Source of the DNA: Fonticula alba
Lineage: Eukaryota; Opisthokonta; Rotosphaerida; Fonticulaceae
Reading direction: 5' to 3'
Length of the DNA stretch: 29,943 nt
NCBI RefSeq assembly: GCF_000388065.1
Contig: NW_009242972.1
Span: forward strand, 3,409,216 to 3,439,158
The position numbers and the translations under genes are program-made. Position 1 is the first letter of the stretch, and the number at the start of each line of letters is the position of its first letter. Below are positions 10,316-20,921 of the stretch, piece after piece. The notes under the pieces were generated by a model, which searched no databases, had not been told where the DNA came from, and saw only the letters and a list, made by a program, of their open reading frames with translations.

Positions 10316-13300
10316 CAACAGAGTAATGGCTCGGCCCATGCGCACTCCCTCCCCCCTTCCCCTTCGGCCTTCTATGGGGGTGCGCGTGTTGGCGTCCGGC
10401 CGGCCAGCTCGAGCCAGCTGACCAGTCTGCCCGCCTCAACCGAGGGTGGCTTCCCCCCACCGGGCGGGCCGACCGAGAGTGGTTCCAGCCCGAATGGCTT
10501 CCCTTCGGCCAGTCCCAATGGGTCTATGATGGGCAGCGGCCCGATGCCCAGTGGTGGGTCGCTCGGTGGCGGCCCTGGCGGCGGGCCGCCCCACGGCCTT
10601 GGCCCGGATGGCCACCCGCGCTTTGCCGTGGCCCGGCGTCGAGCGTCAGTCCCCTCGCTGGTGCCCTTCAGCAATCCAACTGGCGGCCCGTCCGGGCCCG
10701 GGTCTGCTGGGGGACATCAACAGCAGCAGCAGCAACAGCAGCAACAGCAGCCGGATGCCGTGCGCTACTTCCAAGCCTTGGCCAGCGGCCAGGTGAGCGC
10801 TCCTCTCAGCGGGGCCAGCCCATCGCCTGTGGGCGGCCCCGGGTCCGGCCCCGGGGTCAGCATGCGCCCAGCCAGCGCCCAGCCCTTCTCCTCTCCCCTG
10901 TCAGTTCCTCCCTCGCCCTCGATTCACCCTTCGGCTGGGGGGGTTGGTGCTGGAGGATCGACCATGTCGTCCCCCTCGACCGGAGTGCCCCACATGCACG
11001 CCAATCAACCACACGGGCTTGGCCATGCCCATCATGGGCATCACGCCCACCAGCAGCAGCAGTCGCAGTCGCAGTCGCAGTCGCAGTCGCAGATGGTGCC
11101 GATGACCGTGGTCGGGGGGTCCCGGCGGCCGAGTGTAGATTTTTCGGCCGGGCCGCCCACTCTTGGCTCTGCTTCTGGCGCCAGTGGCAGCATGCCACTG
11201 GGCCCGAGTGCCGGTGGCTTGAAGCACATGTCCCCGGGCTCGGGGCCCGGGGCCCTGCCATCGGCCGCTCGCCGCCGGGCCAGCTACGACGTCGGAGCCA
11301 GCTATATTACTGGCCGCGCCGCGCCGAGCGACGGTACGGCCTTCCCTCCGAGTCAGTTCCCTCCGATGCTGCACCATGGTGCCGGCGGGGCGATGGTCGG
11401 TGGAGGACTGCGCGGGCCCACCGGCGTCGGTGGCTCGGTGGATGCGCAATCGCCGGAATCCACTGGGTTCCTTGGGCCGGGTGGCCGGCTCTCAGCCGGG
11501 GGACTGCCCTCGGGCCCGGGTGGCCTTCGGCCGACCTCCGCCGCCGGCGGGGGGTCTACTTCGTCGTCAGCTTCCTCGGCCTCATCCTCGAGCTCCTCAT
11601 TGTCCACCCCGGCTGGCGGGTCCCTGCCCTCGCTGGGGACCATCAAGGACCTGGCCGTGTCGCCGACCTCCTCCCTCGGGGGCATGGGCAGTCAGCCGCT
11701 CCTGTCGCTGCCGGGCGGCCCGTCCCCGTCGGTGGGCTTCAGCACCGGGTCTGGGGTTGGCGGCGCTGCCGGTGGCGGTGGCTTTGCCTCGGTGGCTTCC
11801 ATTCTGCCGGGGTCTCAGCCGCTGGAGCCGTCTGAGAGCCCGACCGCCGTTGGGAACCGCCTGACCCAGCGTCGACGCAGCAGCCATGAGGCCGAGCTTC
11901 TGATCTATGCCTCGGAGAAGCGGTGCGTGCCTCCGGGGGAATCTCTCATGTCGACCGCGAAAGCACCTACGCCCATGCGATGTCGCCCCGCCGAACGGCG
12001 CATATTTCGCCGATGTTGACACCCCCCCCCGCACCCGACCCTCCTTCTTTCGCCCTCTTTCCTCCGCTCTCTCTCTCTCTCTCTCCCTTTCCTTCTCGCT
12101 CAGGCGTCTTCATGGCCACATTTCCAACATGGTCAGCCCCTCGCACAATATCCCCCAGCCCGGGCCGCAACATCACCACCTGCAGCATCTCCCGGGGCCA
12201 GGTCAGCAGCAGCCTCAGCAGCATTCCTCTGCTCCCTCTGCCAGCCTCAGCCACCCGGGTGTGGCGAGCGCCGGGCACGGGTCGACCTCCTACTCGTCGG
12301 ACACCCTGTACAGTATCCACACGCCGGGTCAGTCATCCACGTGCTCTTCGCCGGCGCCACTGGCAGCCAGCCCCTCCAACACCCCGCTGGCCCCGATGAC
12401 CGGCAGCGCGCTGGCCTCCTGCTTCACACCGCCGAAGTCGACCGGTGGCTCGAGCCACCTGCCGACCCCAGTGCGTGCCTTGCCCTGCTTTTCTCGCCCT
12501 GCTTCTCGGCCATTTGTGCTTGGGCCGCTGGCTCACCCTCGCTGCGTGTTCTCCCCCCCCCTGCCCCCCTGCCCCCCTGTTGCCCCTCTCGACCCCTCGA
12601 CCTCTTTGCCGGTGGCACATGTGTAGGAGCTCTCTTCCATCGAGGAGTTCCGCCGGCAGTATGACCTCCAGTGTGTGAGCAACCTCAACTCCCTGACCGG
12701 GGCCCTGGCCGCCGGTGAGGAGTTGCAGTACCCGGCGGCCGAGGAGCACATCGCCTGCGAGGTGCGGGACTTTTGGCTGGCCATCCCGTCGAATGTCATC
12801 CGGCAGATGTCGCGCAGCGAGCTTGGCGAAACCGTCCGGCGGATGGATGAAATGTCCTTCGATCTGCTGGTCAAGAAGATGGTGCCCCTGCGGCCGGACG
12901 CCGATCCGGCCATGGTTGGCCCGCTGCTGGCCCGGCTGAAGCGCGCTCGCAGTACCCTGACGTATGTTCTCTCCTCTGCCGGGCTGCTGAATCCCCTGTG
13001 TCAGCGCTTTGAGCCGACCACCTTCTCCACGGTGACCGAAAGCAAGGCCCTGGCATTGGAGACCTTCCAGACGTCACTGGTCAACTTGGAACTCCTCCTG
13101 CCAGCCGGCGAGAACCTGGTCGCGGGATTGTCCGATCAGGCATCGGCCCTGGCCACACATTGGCAGGGGCTTTGGGCCCTTTCCCCCGGCAGTGGAAGCG
13201 GCGGCTCGGTCGGCGGCAGCGGAGGCGGCTGTGCCTTCCCCATTCAGACCCTGGTTACCCCGGACCAGTGGCAGCCGATGGCCGAGTACCCGGCCGACCT

Positions 13301-16268
13301 GATCACCAATGTGGCTACCGGGGTCCGGGCTCTCTTCGAGCAGACGGCCACCCTGGTGCAGCAGCATGTGTCGGATGTCGTCGTCGGCCTGGCCGCCACC
13401 CAGCAGTCCCCTTCTGCCACCGAGGCGGGAATGACCTCCGCCGGCGGGGCGGGGGCCGGTCACCTGCAAGTGTCCGCCGAGTCGCCCTTCTTGTCGTCAT
13501 TCTCCCTGGTGAATGGGTCCTCGCCGCCGTCCTCCTCGCTGGGGGCGCTGACCAGCACCTCTGGGGGGGGCGCCGGCGGTGGCGTGGACGGTGTCGGATC
13601 GCCGCAGCACTCCCCAGCCCCCGGGCCCGCGAGCATGATGTCACAGGCGTCCACGGCCCTGCGGCAGCATCTTCTCCGGATCTGGACCGCCTGGAGCATC
13701 GGCCGGGCGGATGCCCTGCTCGAGTGTCTTGGTCAGTATTGGCCGCATCTGGGGGCCTCGGCTCCCGGAGGTGGCCGGGTCTGGACTCGCCGAGCCTTCG
13801 ATGAGGTGTCCGCTTCGTGGACTCGGCTGCTGAGTTTGATGTTCAGTCTGACCGCCGTGGCCGTTGCTTCCACCACCAGCACCGGCGGCGGCGGAGCAGG
13901 CAGCAGCAGCAGCAGCAGCAGCAGCAGTCACCACCTGAAGCCGGCGCTGGATATGACCAGCGAGTTCCTGGTCAAGTGCTTCCGCTTCTACTTCACTCAG
14001 AAGTCGGTTGACACCCTTTTTAAGCAACTGGGTGGCGTCTCGGCGGAGGATCCACGCGCGATTGCGGGCGGTGCCATGGTTGGCAATGGGCAGCACCAGT
14101 TTGCCGTGCACCAGCGCCGGTCCAGCGGCGGCATGGCCAGCGCGCTGTCCAGCCAGTCTGGCTTGTCCCCCGTGCCGGAGGTCCAAGCAGATCTGACCGA
14201 CGGCGATCTGGATGATGAGCTGGCTGATGGCGGCGCCTACCATGCTCCTCATGGTGGCGTTTATCAGCCGACAGGTGGCAATGTGCCCTCATCGCATCTG
14301 GCCTTGCCGCAGCAGCAGCAGCAGCAGCACCATCATCATCACAGCGCTTCGCACCATTATGGTCAGACACCCGGCGGTGGTGACTTTGCCGGGGATTTCG
14401 GCCCGAACGAGCACAAGCCCCACCGGCGAACGATGTCTGGTGAGCTGCCAGACCACTCGTCCCCCTCGGTGCCGACTGTCGCTCGGTCCATCGCTCACAT
14501 GAAGCTCGTCGACATGGCAGGCCCGGCCGGGAGCAGCGCCCCTTCCTCGCCACACCACGGGGGCATCAGCTCGAGTGGATCCGTCGGCGGCCCATCCCTC
14601 CGGCCCCTTGGCTCCATGTCCTCTTCACAACAGCAACAGCAGCAGCAGCCTCCGCCCTCGGCGTCATCGGCCTACTTCGGCATGTCCAAGTCCGGCGGCC
14701 TTGGTGGCATTTCGGAAGAGCCGTCCACCACCTCCTCGATGCACTCGGTATGTCACCTCTTCTTGCGATAGACGCGGGGCCGTTCATGTGGGCCTCGCAA
14801 TATGTCCCTCGCGATTGCCTCTTGTGCTGTCGCTTTCCGATCTTCCCGTTCACCCGCCTTCCCTCTGAACCACGGCCATGACCTCTAACCGTTCCCTGCC
14901 TTGTGATGCTGGTATTTCTCATCTTCCTTTGGCCATGTCTAGCCCTCGCACCATCTCCATAGCTCTCAGCATGCACAGGCCCCCCAATCGCAGCAGTTCC
15001 AGCAGTTCCAGCAGTTCCACGCGCATGCCCCTCCTGGGGCGGACCTGGCGCAGCAGCAGCAGCAGCAGTCGCAAACGAACCACGGCACGAATGATTCTGC
15101 CCTTCGCTCTGGAGGCGACGCCAGCGCTGGGCACCTGCAAAATGGTGGCGGCGGCGGCGGCGCAGGGTATATGTCGTCTGGTGCCTTTGTTCCTCACCAG
15201 AAGTCCGGACTCCATCAGGCGAGCGCAACCGCCCACATGGGTTCCGCAGGGGCGGAAACAGAGTTCCTGCCTGTCGACGAGGATGCAGTGACCAATGGCA
15301 CCGCCGCTTCCCTCCGGACGGCCATCACCTCCGGAGATCATCATTACTCTTCCGGAGGGGGGCTCAGTGTGGGCGGGCCGGGTGCCATGCTCGGTGGTGG
15401 CGGCGACGATCCAGCCTCTTCAAGTCTGAAGATGGCTGTCTCGTCATTTGGCCTCTCGGCCAGCGGTGGTAGCGCCCTGCACGCGGACCCCAATGGTCTT
15501 GGGGCCGCAAGCGGGATGTTCCATTCGGGCAGCGTCCCGGGTGGCGGCCTGGGCCCCGACACCGGGGTGGAGCACCACCTATTCACGGGCACCGGCGAGC
15601 CTTCGTCCCCTTCGCTGCTGGTGTCTTCGGCCCACCATCACCATGGTCTTGGACCGGATGACTTGCCGCAACATTCGCACCATGCCATGGGATCCGGGGC
15701 CAATGGTGGCAGCGGTGCCGGCCTGAGTGATGGCAGCCTCCACTTTGCTGGGGCTTCTCCGACGCACCATCACCAAATGCAGCAGCAGCAGCAGCAGCAG
15801 CAGCAACCGCCGCCGCAGCAGCAGCAGCAGCAGCAGTTGCTGCTGCCTCCCGCCCACCACGGACCGCCCGACTTTGGCAAGGGGGCCATGGCCATTTCGC
15901 CGGGTCTCGATGCCTCAGCCGATCCCCATCATTTGGACTTGACTGGAACCGGGCGTGCGGTGACGGCCCACCACCAGCCTGCGCATCATCATCACCACCC
16001 GCACCACCACCCGCACCACCACCAAGGCGGTGCCTCGTCGGAGGAGTCCCACGGGTCGCACCCCGGGGCGGCTCCCACTCCGGGCAACCTTCACTCCTCC
16101 CCTTCACAGCAGCATCAATCATCGCACCCAGGGGGGTTCTTGACGACGGATGGCAACGGCAGTGCCAGCAATCTCGGGCCCCATCACATCCCGCCAGGCC
16201 AAGGCGGTGGCAGTCACCCCAGCGGCCCCGGCAGTGGCGGTTCCCTGGCTCCCCTCCGGCACCTTCAC

Positions 16269-16303
<35 letters not shown>

Positions 16304-16757
16304 ACACCAGCAACACCAGCAACATGCAAATGACGGCGGCGACAGTGGTGGTGGCGGTGGTGGTGGTGGTGGTGGACATTACCACCATCATCATCACCAC
16401 CATCACTCGGGCTTGCATGCGGACATGTATGCCTCCGGCTCGGGTGTAGTTGTTCCCGGCAGTGGGGTGTATGAGAGCGGCTCGCCAGATCTTTTTGGTG
16501 CCGTGATGGCCGCAGCCGGTGGAAGTGGCGGCCCCTCGCCCTCGGTCGGGTCTGTGCCCGGCGGCCCGGAGCTTGGCCATAGTCTTGCCGGCTCGCCAAT
16601 GCTCAGTGCCGTGGGGGTCTCGTCGATGGGATCCAGCGGCCGGGTTCACCCGGTAGCCGGTGGGGCGGCCGCCGCCAGTCGCTTTGATCCGGATGCCTCA
16701 TTCGGCTTGAGTGGCATGTATGAGGCCGGTGCCGCGGACCCCTACTTCGGTCAGTAG
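7604..16757 (+). CDS. Giant RFX-family winged-helix transcription factor
   Basis: A nuclear sequence-specific DNA-binding protein; RFX factors bind X-box motifs. Exons: 7604-7705, 7879-8149, 8294-8337, 8499-9142, 9361-11922, 12104-12470, 12627-14747, 14943-16757. All phases agree, giving about 2,641 aa; typical family members are several hundred to about 1,400 aa. The RFX DNA-binding domain is residues ~347-423, including the motifs NAATFGKVIRSVFP, RTRRIGARG and SKYHYFGIRF. Residues ~1331-1500 (exon 7) are helical and non-repetitive and may correspond to the family's dimerisation region; this is inference. The rest is Gln, Ser, Gly, Pro and His low complexity, probably disordered. The start at 7604 has a gccaccATG context. 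An in-frame ATG at 7550 has a weaker context, and a CAG at 7582-7584 could close a leader intron. The stop is TAG. The target genes cannot be told from the sequence. Confidence 0.9.
9120..9568 (+). other. RFX DNA-binding domain, split by intron 4
   Basis: The domain starts in exon 4 (ARIRQARRW) and continues in exon 5. The Trp codon near the domain start, conserved in RFX proteins, is built from TG at 9141-9142 and G at 9361. Intron 4 (9143-9360, GTACGT...ATAG) contains an 80-nt CT tract. After splicing the domain reads through the IPRASMYSSY helix segment, the NAATFGKVIRSVF recognition-helix region and the SKYHYFGIRF wing. The Arg/Lys-rich RTRRIGARG segment that contacts DNA in the family is intact, so a functional domain is expected. 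Confidence 0.93.
10277..11092 (+). repeat. CAG-rich polyglutamine tracts in RFX exon 5
   Basis: Three in-frame Gln tracts. Eleven perfect CAG codons lie at 10277-10309 (residues 660-670). A mixed CAA/CAG run of 11 codons lies at 10718-10750. A Gln then Gln-Ser alternating run lies at 11051-11092. Pure CAG suggests recent expansion and length variation; the mixed run should be more stable. Confidence 0.9.
13902..13928 (+). repeat. (AGC)n tract encoding polyserine in RFX exon 7
   Basis: Nine AGC codons encode Ser (residues ~1756-1764), followed by His-His. The DNA repeat is the same CAG unit that encodes Gln elsewhere in this gene, but read in a shifted register. Confidence 0.88.
14310..14342 (+). 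repeat. Gln-His tract in RFX exon 7
   Basis: Six CAG codons are followed by five CAC/CAT codons, giving Gln6-His5. The neighbouring CAA/CAG run at 14627-14650 adds another Gln tract before exon 7 ends at 14747. Confidence 0.88.
15776..16410 (+). repeat. Gln- and His-rich C-terminal region of RFX protein
   Basis: In-frame tracts in exon 8. Two Gln runs lie near 15779-15837, separated by prolines. A His/Pro run lies near 15970-16023 (residues ~2380-2400). A long Gln run interrupted by His is at 16268-16326. A poly-Gly run (~16350-16374) leads into a run of eight His ending near 16406 (residues ~2516-2526). Such tracts are common in eukaryotic transcription factors. Metal binding or nuclear-speckle targeting by the His runs is possible but unproven. 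Confidence 0.85.
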
Positions 16758-17844
16758 CTGGTTTGCGAAAGGGAGGAAGTGACATTCCAGCACGCCATCC
16801 GCCGCTCACACAGTACGGTGGACGTGTGCGCGTCCATTACGCCCTCGCTCAGTGCGGCCGCCAGCCCTCTCTGTCATTGTGGTCTGGAGTGCCGTGCTCT
16901 TTCCCCACACCTCCTTTGCCCTTTCTATTCTTCCCCTCCCCCTCCTGCTCCCTTGTAGTTATTGGCACACGCGCGTACCAAATGGGGCACTTTCCCCCCC
17001 CCCCCCCCCTCCCACACACATGTCGGCGCTGAGCCTCCCTCCTCTCTCTCTCTCTCTCCCTCTTCCCTCCCCTGTCGAATATCACCTTGATCCTCCTTTC
17101 GCTGCTGCCCCTTTCCCGCCTTCCCTCATTTCTCCCCCACTCTTGTCTTCTTGGCTCCTGTCTCGGCGGCAGGCGGGCGGGCGGGCGGGCGGGGGGGATT
17201 TTCCCTCTCTCACACCATCCTGCCGACCAGTGCAGCCGATAACGCAAGTGCCCTCGATCGCGCCAACTTGTAATTGACATCCGCACATTTGCTCGAACTG
17301 GTCAGCAATGGTGCTTCAATTAATCCACGCTTAGCCGCGCCCGGAGCGCGAATGTGGCCACAAAGTGCGGCCAAAGCCAAGCGGGCCACACCAGCTCGGG
17401 GCCTGGCTCGTACCATCGCCGTTGGCACATCTGCCTTTTGCGGTGGCTTCTCATGGTTTCCCGTAGCCAGGCATACGGCTATTGGAGCTGCCTCTGATCC
17501 CATGATGGGAAATCACGCCCAAGCCGGCTGTGTTGATTGCCCCCGGACCGTCCCCCCCCCCGCCCCCCCCAGTGTTTGTCAAATCCCCGACCCGATGACC
17601 GAAAAGCTAGATCCCCCCCAGACCCTTCGCGTGCTCGGGCCGCAGCCCTACCTCCACCAATGCCCTCCCTTCGCCCATCCCCCTCCTCCCTTCCCTTCTT
17701 TCCCCCTTCCCTCCTGTCTGTCGGTCCCGTCTCCCCTCGCCTCGCCCTGCGCCTTTGCTGTCCTTTCATTTTTTTCCCGCCCCCGCCCCCGACATCGGCT
17801 CGGGCGGCTCTACCCCTGCTTCTCGCGCGCTCGTGCCGGTCGCC
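16758..17844. other. RFX-TSC2 intergenic and promoter region
   Basis: The two genes are head-to-tail with 1.09 kb between stop and start. 16900-17160 is CT-rich with a poly-C run near 16990. A (GGCG)n/GGGC repeat at about 17170-17192 could form a G-quadruplex. 17216-17530 is calmer, with no CT bias and some A/T (TTGTAATTGAC, TTCAATTAATCC), and is the best place for a TSC2 promoter or leader. 17640-17780 is again CT-rich. I see no TATA box at a convincing position, no AATAAA and no tRNA. Confidence 0.6.
17170..17197. repeat. GC-rich (GGCG)n repeat
   Basis: About five GGGC/GGCG units followed by seven or more G. It has G-quadruplex potential on the + strand and lies about 650 nt upstream of the TSC2 start codon. 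Confidence 0.75.
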
Positions 17845-20800
17845 ATGTCCGCCTCCGTGCCCATTCCCCAGGTGACTGAGTCGCCGGCAGCCGTGTCCTC
17901 GCCAGACTCATCGCCTTCAAGCTCAACTTCAGCTTCGCCCGATGGTTCGTCCCTCCTGGCACTCCCCCCCTCCCCCCCCCCCACCCAGCCCTCGCGACCC
18001 TCGCCCGCCCTGCTCCCTCGATCGTCTTGCCTCCTCGCCAAGGCCCACTTACCGCTCCACAGACACCTCGGCCCCCCCGCCGCGGGTGGTGGCCGGCTTC
18101 GCTCTGCCCAATGTGCTGAGCTCCAAGCCGGCAACCGGCCGGGGCAGCGCCTTTTCCCCGCTGGGCAAGGCGCCTGCCCCGGCCCTCGGGCCGGCCCCTC
18201 CCCCCACACAGATGCACCTCTGTCAGGACACCGAGCCCCCGTTGCTGGCCCTGCCGATGCCGATCTTAGACACCCCGGCCACCCTGGCATCCATGGCGCC
18301 CCCGGTGCCGGGTCTCTCCGACCCCCTGGCCCAGTCGACCCTGCTGGCTGCTCAGCAGGCGGAGGTCTTCACCCAGCGCATCCTGACCATCCGCTTTTGC
18401 AATAGCCTCCTCCGGTCCAACAGGGCGCGGGTTTTCCAGTTCCATGTCGATCCATATGCACCCGACCAGGCAGCCGAGGCGGACGGCCGTGCGGTGGCCT
18501 TTTGGCACGCGGCGGTCCAGTGTCTACTTGTCCCCTTCGAGACGGGGGCCGGGGCCACGACGTCTGCGGCTCGCTTTGATGTCGGTCTGGCGACACTACG
18601 TGACCTGGCCAGTCGCCATGTCGATGCACGGGACTACCCGAGCTGCCCGCCGGCGCCTGGGGCCGATCCACTGGCCCCGGTAGATGCCCCCCTTGCCGGG
18701 ACCCTGTCCCCGCCCTCGGATTTCCTACACCCGCCGGGGGAAGTGCTCGGGACCATGCGGCCCGGACTTGGCAGCCCATTGGCCGTCGGAGCCGGCATGC
18801 CAGGCGACCAAACGCACCCGCCCGCCGCCCCATTGAGCTCGCTCTATGTCAGCTCGGCTTCCTCCTTTTGCGCGTGGGACTTCGCCCTGGCCCTGGTGAA
18901 CCCGGGGTACACCCTGCCCGAGGTCTTTGTGCGGACTTTCTCCGCCTCGGCCGGGCCCCCGGCAAATGGCGCCTCGGCCATGATGGCCGCCTCCGCCACC
19001 TTGCCTCCGGCCGGCCTGCCGAGCACCTGGCTGACGGTCAGCCCGATCCCCAAGAAGATCGCCGGGGCCATGGGGCCGCGCCTGCGGCACTCTCTTCTCT
19101 GGCGCGCGCTGACCACCACCCTTCGGCCATCCAGTCTCATCCATCACAAGCTACCGGCGGAGATTCCCCCGCGCGTGGCGGTGCGCGGCTGTGTCCTCTC
19201 GCCTCGGCCTGTCTGCCTCTCTCGCTCGCTCGCTCGCTCTCTCTCTCTCTCTCTCCATGCTGGCTTGGCCATTCACACTGTCCCCTTCGCCCCGCCCCCC
19301 CCCCCCCCCCATGGTCTCCCCTCACCGCCCATTTGGGGACCGGGGCCACGTCGCAGCTCATTCGCATGCTCACCACGGATGGACGCAAGCTCGGAGCCTC
19401 CGGGCCCACGGTCGGCCTGGTGCTGGCCCAATGGCTGGACACCTGCCTGGCCAGCTACATGGCCTGCCTTCGCCCGTGCTGCTCGTCCGGCAATCTGAGC
19501 AGCCCCTCCTCGCCGCACCTTTCGCTCGGGGTACCGCAGCCGCCGGATGCCTTGCTGGTGCTGGCGTTCCTCCTGGCGGCGGTGGTGCCGGTGGCCAAGT
19601 TTGGCCTGTCAGCGGCCGGCCCGCACGCGGCCAGCCGTCTGGTGGCCGCTGTGTCCGAGTGTCTCGGTGTCCTGGCGACCGACCTTTTCCTGGACTTCCA
19701 CCACAGCCAGAGCACCAACAGCGCCGCGGGGGCTGATCTCGCGGGGGCCACTCACACGCACCAGTCGTCTCTTCGTCTGCAAGCGGCGCGGCTCTGGTAC
19801 GCGCCCCTCCCGCCGCCGCCGCCNNNNNNNNNNCCCCCCCCCCCCCCCCCCCCCCCCGTGCTCCACGGCTGACCTAGCTCCGCCCTGCTTTCCGATCACC
19901 TCCCCTCCTGCCGCGCGTGAATCAGCCTGGACTTCCTGGACTCGACTGTCCGCTTCTCGGCCCTGCCTGCGCACTCTTTCGGCCAGGTGGTGGCAAGTCT
20001 CTGCACGGCCACCGGGTCGCCACTGTATGTTGCTTCGGTCTCTCAGCCTTGCCCGTGACGCCCTGTGCCCAAGCGAACCGCCACTAATGCCCCTCTCGAT
20101 GCTTGCTTCCTGTCCTGTGGCCGGCCGGTCGGCGCAGGCTCTCCTCGGCCGCCTGGCGCACTCTCTGCCTGCTGACCACGCGCTCGCACTTGTCCTTCAT
20201 CACACTGCGCTCCATTTGCGACGGGGTCCTCGGCTTGGATCTGCCAGGAATGCTGAAGTCCTCCCAGCCACCGGACCAGCTGGCGCTCGAATCCAACCTG
20301 CACCTGTCCTGCCTGTGGGCGCGCCGCGAAGCACAACGCTTGGTGACCCTGCGCGGGGCGGCCGGCGCCGTGACCGCGGCCGGTACGTATGCTCGCGCGG
20401 ACGATGGGGCGGCTGGTGCCGGCGGGGTGGGCAATGTCTCCGGCGGGCCCGGCGGTGCTGGCGGCCCTGGTGGCGGTCTGCTCGACCTTGGTGGTTCGCT
20501 GGACCTCGGTGGTGTCCCGGTCAGCGGGCCGGCGGCCGATGCCGCTGGATTCCTCCACACGGCCACCAATGCGGCCGTTGTCAACATGGTCATTTCCTCG
20601 CTGGGTGCTCTGGCCCAGCGGCCGCGTTTCGCCCTGCCAGCCAGCTTCCTCAAGAATGAATGTTCGGGCGGCTGCCTCGCCGAGGTGTCGATCTCCTGCC
20701 TGCTCAGTCGGCTGGAGCTGGCGGTCGACATTGAAAGCATGCATGCTCTGTCGTTGGCCTTGGCCACCTTCGGCCATGAGGTGCGCCTCGGGCCGAGACC

Positions 20801-20873
20801 CCAGCGGGAGCCCATGCTCTCGGGGGACCATTGCTCACAGGGCCCCGAGTATGCTTTCTGACAAATGTTTCCC

Positions 20874-20921
<48 letters not shown>

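Noticed and set aside
15776-16376. CRISPR-like or satellite array from regularly spaced CAG runs
   Set aside because: The runs are in frame inside a coding exon and have no constant repeat-spacer structure.
17286-17350. Possible minus-strand tRNA (box-A-like and GTTCGAGC motifs)
   Set aside because: No T-stem or acceptor stem could be paired around the motifs.
20383-20388. GTACGT donor-like site inside TSC2 exon 5
   Set aside because: The frame continues with coding texture and reaches tuberin-like sequence (CLAEVSISCLLSRL); no phase-matched CT tract or acceptor follows closely.
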